64,000 nucleotides of DNA from Mesorhizobium sp. (GCA_004017275.1 SAKE01000001.1:62001-126000); one strand, 5' to 3'. Numbered from the stretch's first letter, positions 26,459-34,701 are shown. Notes: generated by a model not told the origin, from the letters alone. Translations and numbers: made by a program.

Positions 26459-27556
26459 TTACTTGGGCAGCGGCGTGGTGACACCCTTGACGTGCCAGTC
26501 CATGGCGACGATCTCGGCCTCGGTCATCGTCTTACCGGCGGGGACGCCTTCGCTGCCGTCGGGCTTGGCGATCGGACCGGCAAAGGGCGAGAAGCTGCCG
26601 TCGGCGATCTTGGCTTCAACTTCCTTGATCTTGGTCATGATGTCGGCCGGGATGCCCGGGTTCCAGTCGACGACTTCGACGACCTTGTCGCCGACACCCA
26701 AGAAGGCGTTGGCGCCCTTGAAGGTACCGGCAAGGTGGGCGTCGACCGAGGCTTTGAAGAAGGGCGACCAATCGGTCGCCACGCAGCCGAGATAGGTCTT
26801 GGGCGCGTATTTCTTCATCGACGAGTTGAGGTTGAAGGCGGGGATGCCGGCCTCCTCGCAAGCCGCAACGACGGAAGGCGTATCCTGAGCGTTGGAGAAG
26901 ATGACGTCGCATTTCTGCGCCAGCAGCGCCTTGGCGGCTTCCTGCTCCTTGGCCGGGTCGAACCAGGAGTTCACCCATACGACCGAAACCTCGACATCGG
27001 GCTTCACAGCCTGCGCTCCCAGGGTGAACGCGTTGATGGAGGTGATCAGCTCGGGAATGGCGAAGGCGGAAACCGAGCCGAGCTTGCCAGTCTTTGAAAG
27101 CGCGGCCGCCGCCATGCCCATCAGATAGGTGCCCTGGGAATATTGGGCCGCGAAGGGCGAGAAGTTCGGCGCCACCTGGAAACCGGAAGCATGCAACACT
27201 GTGACGTCGGGATTGCGGCGCGCGATCTGCAGGGCGCCGTTCTGGTAGCCGAAGGAGCCGGCGATCAGAAACTTGTTCCCGTCGGCGACCGTCTTGTTCA
27301 TGATGCGGTCGGCGTCGGGGCCTTCCTGTATGTTCTCGATGATGGTGACCTTCACCTTGTCGCCGTAGGTGGCCTTGACCGGCTCGAGCCCGTCGGCCAG
27401 CGCACGGCCCCAGCCGACATCGCCGACCGGCGAGGGGACCACGAGCACGATGCCCAGCGGTTCGTCGGCGGCGAGCGCGCGGCTGCCCACCGCGGCCACG
27501 AGCCCAGTAGCGGCAGCGCCCTTCATCAATGTTCTGCGGGTAAGATTTGTCAGCAT
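26459..27556 (-). CDS. BmpA/PnrA-family substrate-binding protein (purine/nucleoside), Tat-exported
   Basis: A 365-residue binding protein with a Tat-type signal (TRRTLMKG followed by a hydrophobic stretch and ALA cleavage site near residue 29). The mature region has the BMP-family pattern: LGIVLVVPSPVGDVGWGRALADGLE, FLIAGSFGYQNGALQIA, QGTYLMGMAAAALS and CDVIFSNAQDTPSVV. Family members bind purine nucleosides or oxidised/methylated purines. Position between an amidohydrolase gene and the ABC ATPase gene supports import of the purine that the enzymes of this operon degrade. Confidence 0.85.
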   Translation of the reverse strand: MLTNLTRRTLMKGAAATGLVAAVGSRALAADEPLGIVLVVPSPVGDVGWGRALADGLEPVKATYGDKVKVTIIENIQEGPDADRIMNKTVADGNKFLIAGSFGYQNGALQIARRNPDVTVLHASGFQVAPNFSPFAAQYSQGTYLMGMAAAALSKTGKLGSVSAFAIPELITSINAFTLGAQAVKPDVEVSVVWVNSWFDPAKEQEAAKALLAQKCDVIFSNAQDTPSVVAACEEAGIPAFNLNSSMKKYAPKTYLGCVATDWSPFFKASVDAHLAGTFKGANAFLGVGDKVVEVVDWNPGIPADIMTKIKEVEAKIADGSFSPFAGPIAKPDGSEGVPAGKTMTEAEIVAMDWHVKGVTTPLPK

Positions 27557-27586
27557 GTCGGTTCCCCTTGCTTTTGGTTTTGGCTT

Positions 27587-28966
27587 CTAGAATTCCACGG
27601 TGGCGAGCGCCGCCTCGGCTTGCGCGAACAGCCTTGCCTCGTCGAGCCCCGGGAACTCTCCCCTGGCCCAGACGATGCGGCCGTTGATCATCGTCATGTC
27701 GGTCGGCGTGCCGATGCCCACCTTGGCCAGCAGGCTCAGCGGATCATGCCGCGTGCCGACATAGTCCATGCGCCGCGTGTCGATGGCGAACAGGTCGGCG
27801 GCCATGCCGGGCGACAGCCTGCCGATGTCGCCGCGCCCGAGCAGCGCCGCGCCCCCGGTCGTCGCATAGCCGAGGAAATCGGCCGGCGGCGGAACCGGAT
27901 GGTCACGTGTCGAGGCCGACAGGCATTGCAGCATGTAGGCGGAATGTATGCAGTGCATCAGATTGGAATTGTCGTTCGAGGCGGCACCGTCGCAACCCAG
28001 GCCCACACTGAGCCCGAGGGCCGACATCGCCGGTATGTCGGTGATTTCGGCGCCGACCAGATAGACCGGCTCCGGGCAGTGCGCGACGCCGGTGCCGGTG
28101 GCGGCCATCTTGCGCAGCTCGTCGTGGGTCAGCTCCCAGCAATGGGCATAGAAGGCATCCGACCCGCAGAAACCTATCTCCGCGCAATAGTCCACCGTGC
28201 GCAGGCCGTGGCGGGCCTGCATGACCGGGCTTTCGCCCTCGCCGACATGGGTGTGCATGCGCACCTTGCGGTCGCGCGCCAGCGCCACCGATTCCACGAA
28301 TGTCTCGCGATAGCAGTTGACCGGCTGGCAGGGCGCGACGACGACCTGGCGCATGCCGAAGCGACCGGCATCATGGTAGGCGTCGATCAGCCGGGCGCAG
28401 TCGGCGATGAACTCGTCCGTCGTTTCCAGCATGGCGTCGGGGATGGTCGAGCCTTCCGATTTCGGCAGCGTGTTGCCGCCACGTCCGGCATGGAAGCGCA
28501 TGCCTAGCAGTTCGGCCGCATCGAACTGCCGGTCGATCAGCCTTTTGCCGGCATGCCGCGGAAAGCAGTACTGATGGTCGAATGCCGTCGTGCAGCCGTG
28601 CTTTATCAACTCCGCCATGGCCGTGACCGATGCGTGGTAGAAGCACTCCTCGGTCAGCCGCGAGAAGATGGGATAGATGCGGTCGAGCCATTCGATGACC
28701 GACAGCTTCGTCCAGTCCAGATCGGCGCGATTGCGCACGAAGCACTGAAAGAAGTGGTGATGGGTGTTGACGAGGCCGGGATAGACGAACCAACCGGCGG
28801 CGTCCTGCGCGACGGTCCCGACAGGCAGCTCCCCCTTGTCGAGGCCTTCGCCGATGGCCCGTATCGCCGGGCCGTCGGTCAACACATCGACGTCGCGGCG
28901 GATGCGCGGACCGTTGCCGTCGTCCACGACGACCGCAGCGCAGTTCTTCAACAGATGGCCCGCCAC
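27587..28966 (-). CDS. Amidohydrolase, 8-oxoguanine deaminase-like
   Basis: A 459-residue metallo-dependent hydrolase: metal site NTHHHFFQ (HxH), THVGEGES (His-Glu), AHCWELT (His) and LGCDGAASND (Asp). The NTHHH-x-x-Q form, length and ATZ/TRZ-type C-terminus are those of the 8-oxoguanine deaminase group within the aminohydrolase family; guanine deaminase or other purine/triazine aminohydrolases are alternatives. It starts 1-2 nt before the GST-like gene's stop region on the same strand. It would deaminate a purine delivered by the Bmp importer, for example to a urate- or xanthine-like product. Confidence 0.75.
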   Translation of the reverse strand: MAGHLLKNCAAVVVDDGNGPRIRRDVDVLTDGPAIRAIGEGLDKGELPVGTVAQDAAGWFVYPGLVNTHHHFFQCFVRNRADLDWTKLSVIEWLDRIYPIFSRLTEECFYHASVTAMAELIKHGCTTAFDHQYCFPRHAGKRLIDRQFDAAELLGMRFHAGRGGNTLPKSEGSTIPDAMLETTDEFIADCARLIDAYHDAGRFGMRQVVVAPCQPVNCYRETFVESVALARDRKVRMHTHVGEGESPVMQARHGLRTVDYCAEIGFCGSDAFYAHCWELTHDELRKMAATGTGVAHCPEPVYLVGAEITDIPAMSALGLSVGLGCDGAASNDNSNLMHCIHSAYMLQCLSASTRDHPVPPPADFLGYATTGGAALLGRGDIGRLSPGMAADLFAIDTRRMDYVGTRHDPLSLLAKVGIGTPTDMTMINGRIVWARGEFPGLDEARLFAQAEAALATVEF

Positions 28967-28967
28967 G

Positions 28968-29627
28968 TCAGGTCTCGCCTAGTTCTGGGACGGGCTCGGG
29001 TTTGAGCTCGTGCAACCGGTGGATGCCGGGCATCTCGATGAAGCCGTCGAGACCGCGGATCGCCCGCGACCATAGACGGATCGCGGGATAAGGATCGAGC
29101 GAGACCCCGCCGTCCGGCGCCAGCGCCACATAGGGAAAACAGGCGATGTCCGCGACAGTCGGCCGGTCCAACGCGAGGAAGCGCTGGCCGCGGATATGCT
29201 GTTCGACGAGGCCAGCTTCCAGCTCCCGCAGGGCCGCTGTCCCCTGTCCCTGAAGGGCATCGATATTGCCCGGACGCAGCAGCATCTCATGCAGGCGCGC
29301 CGCCCCCAGGCTGGCGGTCAGCCGATGCGAGAAGGAAAGCCATTGCTGGACGCGCGCCGCCTCTCCGGCGGTATCGCTGCCCAGCCATTGCGGCGCCGCC
29401 TGCGCGGCGAGGTAGACCAGCATGGCCGAGGATTCGGTCAGGACGAGGTCGCCGTCCTCCAGGATCGGGATCGAACCCGCCGGGTTGAGCGCCATGAGTT
29501 CGGGACCGCGATGCTCGGCACCGGGATGGAAGTCGACGGGCCGGATGTCGAGCTTTACCCCGGCCAGCGCAGCCATCAGGCGCGCCTTGTAGCAGCTCGG
29601 CGACAGCACGTAGTCGTAGAGCTTCAT
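28968..29627 (-). CDS. Glutathione S-transferase-like protein (NdmE-like)
   Basis: The start at 29627 overlaps the stop of the Rieske-less oxygenase (ATGA). The 219-residue protein has a GST N-terminal thioredoxin-like domain (LYDYVLSPSCYKARLMAAL, NPAGSIPILEDGDLVLTESSAML) and an all-helical C-terminal domain (LDRPTVADIACFPYVALAP). In the NdmCDE N7-demethylase a GST-like protein, NdmE, is a structural partner of the oxygenase. Sitting next to a Rieske-less oxygenase, this gene is a candidate for the same role rather than a free detoxifying GST (inference). Confidence 0.75.
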   Translation of the reverse strand: MKLYDYVLSPSCYKARLMAALAGVKLDIRPVDFHPGAEHRGPELMALNPAGSIPILEDGDLVLTESSAMLVYLAAQAAPQWLGSDTAGEAARVQQWLSFSHRLTASLGAARLHEMLLRPGNIDALQGQGTAALRELEAGLVEQHIRGQRFLALDRPTVADIACFPYVALAPDGGVSLDPYPAIRLWSRAIRGLDGFIEMPGIHRLHELKPEPVPELGET

Positions 29628-30469
29628 TGCGCCACCAGTTGCGCGCCGTAGGTGTAGCCATGGCGCTTCAGCCAGCGCCGGTAGGCAACCGAGGTGAGGT
29701 CGGCTCGCGTGGGAATCTCCATGCCGGGATCGAGCGGCAGCAGCCCCGGAATCTGGTTTTCGAGGATCGACCGGTCCTGGACGAAGATCGTCTGCTGGAA
29801 ATGGATCAGGTCTGTCGTCGGCGTCTCGTCGTCGAACAGCGCCATCCATGGCCACACGTCGCACAGGTCTTCGGCAAGAGGCTGCACGAAAAGCGTAATG
29901 ACATCCCATTCGCCTGGACGCGGCGGACAGGTCTTGTAGAGGATCGAGCAGGTCGGCGCGGGCACACGATACATGTATTCCGTCGTTATGCCGCCTTCCG
30001 CCGACTTCGCGGCCTGCGGCTGGTAGAACCTCACCTGGGTCGCCCAAACCTCGTCCTCGTCCTCGCGGATTTCGACCTTGTAGTTCTGGACCTCCGTGTG
30101 CGGTTCGGCCCCCAATATGTCGGTATGGACAAATGGAAAATGCGCAATGTCCAGGAAGTTCTCCACCGCGCGCAACGGCGAGCAACGCACGCGAACCACT
30201 CCGACATCGACGAGCCGGCGGCCGGGCTGATCGGCCTCGGGGATCGCAAACAGCGGCTTTTGTGGATCACCGAGCGATGACCAGACATGGCCATAGCGGA
30301 TGCAGGCCGGCAGGGCACGTCCGTTGCCGCCCGTGACCTTCGCGTTTCCGTCTTCGCCGCGCCTCACTTCGATCGGCTCGCCCATCAGGGCCGTGCTGCG
30401 CCCATGCGCATCGAGTTGGCTAGCAAGGCTGACAGGATACCATCCGTCGATCATAGCGTTGCGGGTCAT
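29624..30469 (-). CDS. Rieske-type oxygenase catalytic subunit lacking the Rieske [2Fe-2S] domain (NdmC-like)
   Basis: A 281-residue protein equivalent to the catalytic half of VanA/phenylpropionate-dioxygenase-type alpha subunits. ENFLDIAHFPFVH gives the mononuclear iron site (Asp107, His110, His115), and FVQDRSILENQ carries the third carboxylate (Asp232). The N-terminus keeps WYPVSLASQL but has no CxH...CxxH cluster; about 70 residues of unrelated sequence stand where the Rieske domain should be. The Rieske cluster is supplied by the overlapping upstream gene. NdmC of Pseudomonas putida, which removes the N7-methyl group of 7-methylxanthine, has the same unusual lack. A methylpurine substrate is inferred from the operon. 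Confidence 0.8.
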   Translation of the reverse strand: MTRNAMIDGWYPVSLASQLDAHGRSTALMGEPIEVRRGEDGNAKVTGGNGRALPACIRYGHVWSSLGDPQKPLFAIPEADQPGRRLVDVGVVRVRCSPLRAVENFLDIAHFPFVHTDILGAEPHTEVQNYKVEIREDEDEVWATQVRFYQPQAAKSAEGGITTEYMYRVPAPTCSILYKTCPPRPGEWDVITLFVQPLAEDLCDVWPWMALFDDETPTTDLIHFQQTIFVQDRSILENQIPGLLPLDPGMEIPTRADLTSVAYRRWLKRHGYTYGAQLVAQ

Positions 30470-31116
30470 CGGGCGATCCCGCCGCGCGCAATATCCTCGG
30501 CCGCCCGCCGCAGCGCCTCGGCGGCCCTCGACGCGGCGATACGCTCGTCCGGATTGCTGTCCTCGTCCACCAGAACATGCATCAGCGTGCGCGCCTGCCC
30601 TTCGGAAGCAAGCAGCAGCCGGACGGCCCGGTCATCGTGCGTGTAGTCGAGCAGGCCTCCCACGGCCTTCGTGCCCGCGGCCGCCTCCAGCGCCACGACA
30701 CCCGCTTCCACCACCATGGAGCGGAGCGGCGCAAGGCCCTCGAACCGCGGCGGCCCGGCGGCGGGTTCGCCAACCGAAATCCATATGATGCCGCCGCCAT
30801 CCTCGACGTGCTGCGTCGCGACACGAATCGTGTCCGGCGGCGTCAGTGCCGGATGGGCCGGAATGCGCAGGCAGTTTCCCGCCTGGGCGTAGCTCCAGCC
30901 GTGATAGATGCAGGACAGGGTCTCACCGCGTACGAAGCCGTGGGAAAGGCGCATGCCGCGATGGGGGCATCTGTCGGCAAAGGCCGCCGCACGGCCGGAG
31001 CGGCTTCGCCAAAGAGCAACCGGTCCGGCCGGGGATTGCGCCGGCATTACGATTCCCGCCGGCACGTCCGCGGAGAGGGCAACAGGCATCCATGAGCCGG
31101 TCGGATAAGGCGGCAT
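30466..31116 (-). CDS. Stand-alone Rieske [2Fe-2S] protein, electron-transfer half of a split oxygenase
   Basis: A 216-residue protein: the Rieske motif is CPH at 50-52 and CIYH at 69-72, within an N-terminal domain of oxygenase type (SWMPVALSADV, LWRSRSG, ADRCPHRG, HGWSY). The remaining ~100 residues lack the 2-His-1-carboxylate iron site, so it cannot oxygenate by itself. Its stop overlaps the start of the Rieske-less catalytic gene (4 nt), indicating stoichiometric co-synthesis. In NdmCDE this cluster comes from an N-terminal Rieske domain on the reductase NdmD; here it is a separate protein with no flavin or plant-ferredoxin domain. Confidence 0.8.
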   Translation of the reverse strand: MPPYPTGSWMPVALSADVPAGIVMPAQSPAGPVALWRSRSGRAAAFADRCPHRGMRLSHGFVRGETLSCIYHGWSYAQAGNCLRIPAHPALTPPDTIRVATQHVEDGGGIIWISVGEPAAGPPRFEGLAPLRSMVVEAGVVALEAAAGTKAVGGLLDYTHDDRAVRLLLASEGQARTLMHVLVDEDSNPDERIAASRAAEALRRAAEDIARGGIAR

Positions 31117-31274
31117 ACATCAACTTTCAAACAACACCAGCATCTTCCCGAGCGCAGCTTCGCGGTCAAGCATATGCTAATAGGCCGGGTAACGTTTGCA
31201 CAACATTTCCTCACTGGCAATAATGCCCAAAAAAGGTGCATGGCACCTGGCAGGTAGATCCCGCAGGCCAAAAA

Positions 31275-31544
31275 CTAGCCCGATTCGTTCTCGATCGGCA
31301 CCCGGCGGATGGCCTCGACCCAGACATCGATTGGTCCAAGAGAGCACCCCATCTCCATCATGTCGATGAGCTCGGCCGGACCGGCAATGTCGAGTTCGAT
31401 GCGGTTGGGACCTGCAACGCATATTGCCTGCGTGAGCCCGAGCTTGGCGGCATGGCGCTCGATCCACGGAAGGAAGGATGCCGCCTCGACATCGCCGAGG
31501 ATCGTCATGCGTTCGCGCCAGGAATATCGATTTTGCTCGCTCAT
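31275..31544 (-). CDS. Acylphosphatase-like small protein, first gene of the purine operon
   Basis: An 89-residue protein with an acylphosphatase-like pattern (FLPWIERHAAKLGLTQAI, then GPNRIELDIAGPAELIDMME). The catalytic Arg of the usual GxGFR loop and the catalytic Asn are not evident, so phosphatase activity is doubtful. The C-terminal GCSLGPIDVWVEAI is unusual. GAGG lies before the ATG. It leads the leftward operon, 158 nt ahead of the Rieske gene. It may be a structural or chaperone-type accessory to the oxygenase (inference). Confidence 0.6.
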   Translation of the reverse strand: MSEQNRYSWRERMTILGDVEAASFLPWIERHAAKLGLTQAICVAGPNRIELDIAGPAELIDMMEMGCSLGPIDVWVEAIRRVPIENESG

Positions 31545-31917
31545 AGAAACCTCGGCAATGAAACAGATATATATCTATCTATCTACATTGTGCTCAATCG
31601 CTGAAGCGCCTGACCAAGCGCCATGAACAGGCCGTGGTGTGGGGCTTGTGATCTCTCAATCCTCTGTGACGTCCGCAAGTTTTCTTCTGTCAGTGAGTTT
31701 CTGTCGCAACGCGCCAACGGGAGTATCATTGGAGGCATCTGTTTTTGAGGGCGCCGTCACGCCAGACCTGAAGTCGAAGATGGGAATGACCGCTATGTGC
31801 GGTTGATCCCCAAGATCGACAGACAGGTTTCGGTCCAACCAATCGCGCTCACGCCTTGGTCAACATGCCTTCATCGACACTTTTGTGGGACAGGACAGAG
31901 ACACCGTTTGTGTTAAA
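31545..31917. other. Upstream region of the purine operon
   Basis: No supported gene. It should contain the promoter of the leftward operon. A short ATCT-type microsatellite occurs near 31567-31586. From about 31850 the sequence is related to 22470-22528. Confidence 0.4.
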
Positions 31918-32139
31918 CTAGTCCTCTTCCTGATCCTTAGGTTCGCCAGACCATACGAGAGAATACGAAGGAAATGGGTTGGCGAACCAGCTGCTATCAT
32001 ATTGATTCTCCATAAAGAACATTGCCCCTCCGGGCCTACAATAGCCGTTGATTTTGCAACAAAAAGATGCCCTAATCGAAAGCGAAAATTTTTGACGGCC
32101 CGTGCGTCGGTCTATCGAACGGCAAACAAGAAAAAACAC
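31918..32139 (-). pseudogene. Tyrosine recombinase tail remnant, second copy
   Basis: The last ~45 codons, ending NPFPSYSLVWSGEPKDQ-EED, correspond to the tail of the integrase fragment at 22529. They are 39/39 identical in nucleotides at 31934-31972, with mostly synonymous or conservative change elsewhere. The catalytic LGH...Y box is not present; upstream the frame is unrelated. It therefore represents an even shorter recombinase fragment, in direct orientation with the first. Confidence 0.65.
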
Positions 32140-32187
32140 AGCTAGATCAATAACCTAGCTGGGTCAGAAACAATCGAGTGGGAGTGA
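32094..32187 (+). repeat. Dispersed ~95-bp repeat, copy 2
   Basis: GACGGCC at 32094, then 81 nt to the CGAGTGGG core; the copy ends with AAACAATCGAGTGGGAGTGA at 32168-32187, which is identical over these 20 nt (and one more G 5') to copy 3. It lies beside the recombinase tail fragment, between the purine operon and the respiration island. Confidence 0.6.
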
Positions 32188-32436
32188 GGGCAAAGACCTG
32201 CGAAATTCGGCGAAACGGCTATTTTAGCGTGGAGAAACATAGGGTTATCCGCGGTCTCGTGACCATCGGCGGCACATCATCAAACCTCGGATAGCGGCAA
32301 GCCGTTGATTTTCAAGAGACAGATTTTGATCGCCTGCTGACGACGTAGAAGGCGGCGAGACGATGTGTCGGTATTGCTGGCGGTGTCCTTGGAAGCGACA
32401 ATCCGTGAATCTGTAACAGCTTCTCGCGCGCTCCCT
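32188..32436. other. Non-coding stretch before the respiration island
   Basis: About 250 nt with no supported gene, lying downstream of the FixK-like gene's stop. No clear terminator or promoter was recognised. Confidence 0.4.
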
Positions 32437-33084
32437 TCATTCACTCATATCGCGCAGCACGTCCTGCCTAACGATTTCCACGCAGCGCAGGCTGACCAAG
32501 CGAATCACGCCCTTTTCCTTCAGCTTGGTGAAAACCCGCGACACGGTCTCGATGGTGAGGCCGAGATAGTCGCCGATATCCATACGCGACATGGGCAACT
32601 CGACCTGACGCAGACCCCCTTGGCGCTCCGCCATATCGACCAGGAACGCTGCCACGCGCTCGATCGCGTTCTGGCGACCGAGGACCAGGAGGTGCTCCTG
32701 TGCTCTTGTCAGGCCTTTGAGCGCCAACGGCAGCAGTTGACCGGACAAATCCATTCCGGCGGCGAAGCGAAAGACGCGGACACCGGTGGTATTAATCGCT
32801 TCGGCGAAGAAATGATGCGTCGTGCCGGCCTCGAAGCCGAATGTCTCTCCGGCCAGGTGGAAGGCACTTATCTGCCGGCGACCATCGGCGAGCAGGCGGT
32901 AGATGCGGACGGCGCCGAACTCGACCTGGTAGAAGGCACCGGCCTTCTCGCCCTGGGCATAGATTTCCGAACCGGCGGCAAAGAAGCTGAGTGGTTGTAC
33001 TGGCGCCGGGCCAAATCCCACCTGCCGGTTCGGATGGGCTGGCTGTGATGGCAGTGAAATCCTTGCGGTGGTGTAGGCGTTCAT
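32437..33084 (-). CDS. Crp/Fnr-family regulator, FixK-like (no Fe-S cysteines)
   Basis: ATG at 33084 (GGGGA upstream) is preferred to a TTG at 33117. The 215-residue protein has a cyclic-nucleotide-binding-type beta-roll (EIYAQGEKAGAFYQVEFGAVRIY) and a C-terminal helix-turn-helix (MSRMDIGDYLGLTIETVSRVFTKLKEKGVI) with the E-x-x-SR recognition helix of FNR/FixK proteins. The N-terminal cysteine cluster of FNR is absent, as in FixK. Close to fixLJ, it is probably the FixJ-activated relay that binds the TTGAT-N4-ATCAA boxes across this island. Confidence 0.8.
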   Translation of the reverse strand: MNAYTTARISLPSQPAHPNRQVGFGPAPVQPLSFFAAGSEIYAQGEKAGAFYQVEFGAVRIYRLLADGRRQISAFHLAGETFGFEAGTTHHFFAEAINTTGVRVFRFAAGMDLSGQLLPLALKGLTRAQEHLLVLGRQNAIERVAAFLVDMAERQGGLRQVELPMSRMDIGDYLGLTIETVSRVFTKLKEKGVIRLVSLRCVEIVRQDVLRDMSE

Positions 33085-33276
33085 CGCTGTGTCCCCGATT
33101 GATCTGTGAGACAGCAATCGCGCGAATCCGGAGAACGCGAAATTCGGTTATCTCCCTACGGGAAACTACCTAAAGACGGTCGTGGGAGGACCAAGGTGGG
33201 GTGGAATTGCAATCAGGCGACTACAATCGGGCAGCGGCTGGATACAGCCCGCGCCGGTGCCATGAAGCGGAAGTGT

Positions 33277-33723
33277 CTACTCGCTTGCTTCCCGACCCGA
33301 AACCTCGCCGATGAAGATGCGGAAGAAAACGTGCGGGACGCCATCGGAAACGGCGGGAACGACCGGTTTGAGGGCACCGGGCTCCCACCAATCGGAGTGC
33401 TTGCTCAGCACCGACCACGCATGATCGCGCTGAAGTTTGTGGCCGACCCGATCAGGCAACTCTTCATAGCGGCCGTCGACAACCACGCTTCTCCAACCTC
33501 GGCCCTGGCCGTGCTCATCGACCTGGACGCACACCAGCGGGTTGGTCCGCATCCAGTCGATCTTCTTGCCAGGCATTGAAAACGCATAGAGATGGTTGTC
33601 CGCATGCGCATAGTACAACGGCACGACATAGGGTTGGCCGTCCTTCGCGCACGCCAGGCGGCCCACACGATTTGCCGTCAGCAATTTCGCACATTCCAAG
33701 GCAGACAGTGTGCGGATCAGCAT
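33277..33723 (-). CDS. Pyridoxamine 5'-phosphate oxidase-fold flavin-binding protein
   Basis: A 148-residue split-barrel protein: VGRLACAKDGQPYVVPLYYAHADNHLYAFSMPGKKIDWMRTNP is the FMN-binding half typical of the PNPOx-like/nitroreductase-related group found beside FixK-regulated genes. Catalytic function is unknown; such proteins bind FMN, F420 or heme. Its start faces an FNR-type box (33819-33832) that also faces a small gene on the plus strand, so induction at low oxygen is likely. Confidence 0.8.
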   Translation of the reverse strand: MLIRTLSALECAKLLTANRVGRLACAKDGQPYVVPLYYAHADNHLYAFSMPGKKIDWMRTNPLVCVQVDEHGQGRGWRSVVVDGRYEELPDRVGHKLQRDHAWSVLSKHSDWWEPGALKPVVPAVSDGVPHVFFRIFIGEVSGREASE

Positions 33724-33818
33724 CGGTGCGACCTCCTACGTCTCGCGGCCTGCCGGGTGCTTTCGGCCCGGCTCGCAGGCGGCGAAGCGCATAGTCGCGC
33801 ATTCGGCGATTCCGGAAA

Positions 33819-33832
33819 ATGATCCAGATCAA
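33819..33832. promoter_or_regulatory. FNR/FixK-type box
   Basis: ATGATCCAGATCAA, 9 of 10 conserved positions of TTGAT-N4-ATCAA. It lies about 40 nt before the 33866 gene and 100 nt before the PNPOx-like gene, which diverge from it. Confidence 0.65.
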
Positions 33833-33865
33833 GGCGGACTTGCTGCCTCTGCGCATCCTAGGCGG

Positions 33866-34090
33866 ATGTGGAAGCCAATCCTAAGCGCTCCGTTTGGTCG
33901 CAATCTCGAACTGGCCGTCTTCGACGACGATGGCAAGCATGCGCTCGTATTTCCCTGCATACGAGGAACGGAAGGCTGGAAGAATGCCGCGACAGGCGCA
34001 CGCATCGACGTCGGTCCCACCCACTGGCGCGACTGGGCGCCGGAGCGGATTGCGGCCGGCAACAGTGACGCCTTTGGCGAGCGTCCCTAG
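33866..34090 (+). CDS. Small conserved hypothetical protein (74 residues)
   Basis: ATG 33866 is the first start after the FNR-type box; longer frames begin inside the divergent promoter. The protein starts MWKPILSAPFGRNLELAVFD and contains HALVFPCIRG and GPTHWRDW. It has many aromatic and Trp residues, no signal peptide and no Cys pair. I recall it as a rhizobial conserved small protein without assigned function. Its stop codon overlaps the convergent fixJ stop (shared CTAG at 34087-34090). Confidence 0.65.
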   Translation: MWKPILSAPFGRNLELAVFDDDGKHALVFPCIRGTEGWKNAATGARIDVGPTHWRDWAPERIAAGNSDAFGERP

Positions 34091-34701
34091 GCTTTGGCTT
34101 CCACAATCAGCGCCATCCGCACGAGATGCGACAGGCTGCTTGCATTCATCTTGCTCATGACATTGGCGCGGTGGATTTCGACCGTGCGTGGGCTGATCCC
34201 CAAATCGTAGGCGATCGTCTTGTTGGGCAGGCCCGACACCAGCCCGTCCAGCACCTGTTTCTCCCGCTCCGACAGTGTTGACAAACGAGCACGTATCTCC
34301 GCCGATTGTGGATGCGTCGCAACCGCTTGATTGCGGCTGGCCAGCGCCGAGCGGATCGCATCGATCAGGATGTCGTCGTCAAACGGCTTTTCGATGAAAT
34401 CGGCGGCCCCTTCCTTCATCGCCTGAACAGCAAGCGCCACGTCGGCATGACCGGTCATGACAATGACCGGGACCGAATGTCCGCGGGTCCTGAGTTGGCG
34501 CAGGAACTCGATGCCGTCTATGCCGGGCATGCGCACATCGGTCACGATGCAGCCGTCGACATTGTTCGTCGCCGTTGACAGAAACGCCGTCGCCGATTCG
34601 TGCAGGCGCACGGCAAAGTCGGCCGTCGCCAGTAGAAAACCCAGCGACTTGCGAACGTCCACGTCATCGTCGACCACGTGCACAAGATCATCACCGACCA
34701 T
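34087..34701 (-). CDS. fixJ: FixJ response regulator
   Basis: ATG at 34701 overlaps the end of fixL by 11 nt; a longer frame to 34893 lies within fixL. The 204-residue protein has a receiver domain ([13 protein letters not shown], phospho-acceptor Asp in [24 protein letters not shown]) and a LuxR-type DNA-binding domain ([40 protein letters not shown]). FixL phosphorylates FixJ when oxygen is low, and FixJ then activates fixK and related promoters. Confidence 0.92.
   Translation of the reverse strand: MVGDDLVHVVDDDVDVRKSLGFLLATADFAVRLHESATAFLSTATNNVDGCIVTDVRMPGIDGIEFLRQLRTRGHSVPVIVMTGHADVALAVQAMKEGAADFIEKPFDDDILIDAIRSALASRNQAVATHPQSAEIRARLSTLSEREKQVLDGLVSGLPNKTIAYDLGISPRTVEIHRANVMSKMNASSLSHLVRMALIVEAKA

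Noticed and set aside
31567..31586. ATCT-type microsatellite
   Set aside because: Only about five short units; no link to a gene start or a known phase-variable gene.
31656..31838. 60-codon minus-strand frame upstream of the purine operon
   Set aside because: No ribosome site, no recognisable family, and no paralogue in the window.
33084..33117. TTG start for the FixK-like gene
   Set aside because: ATG at 33084 has a better ribosome site and fits the family length.
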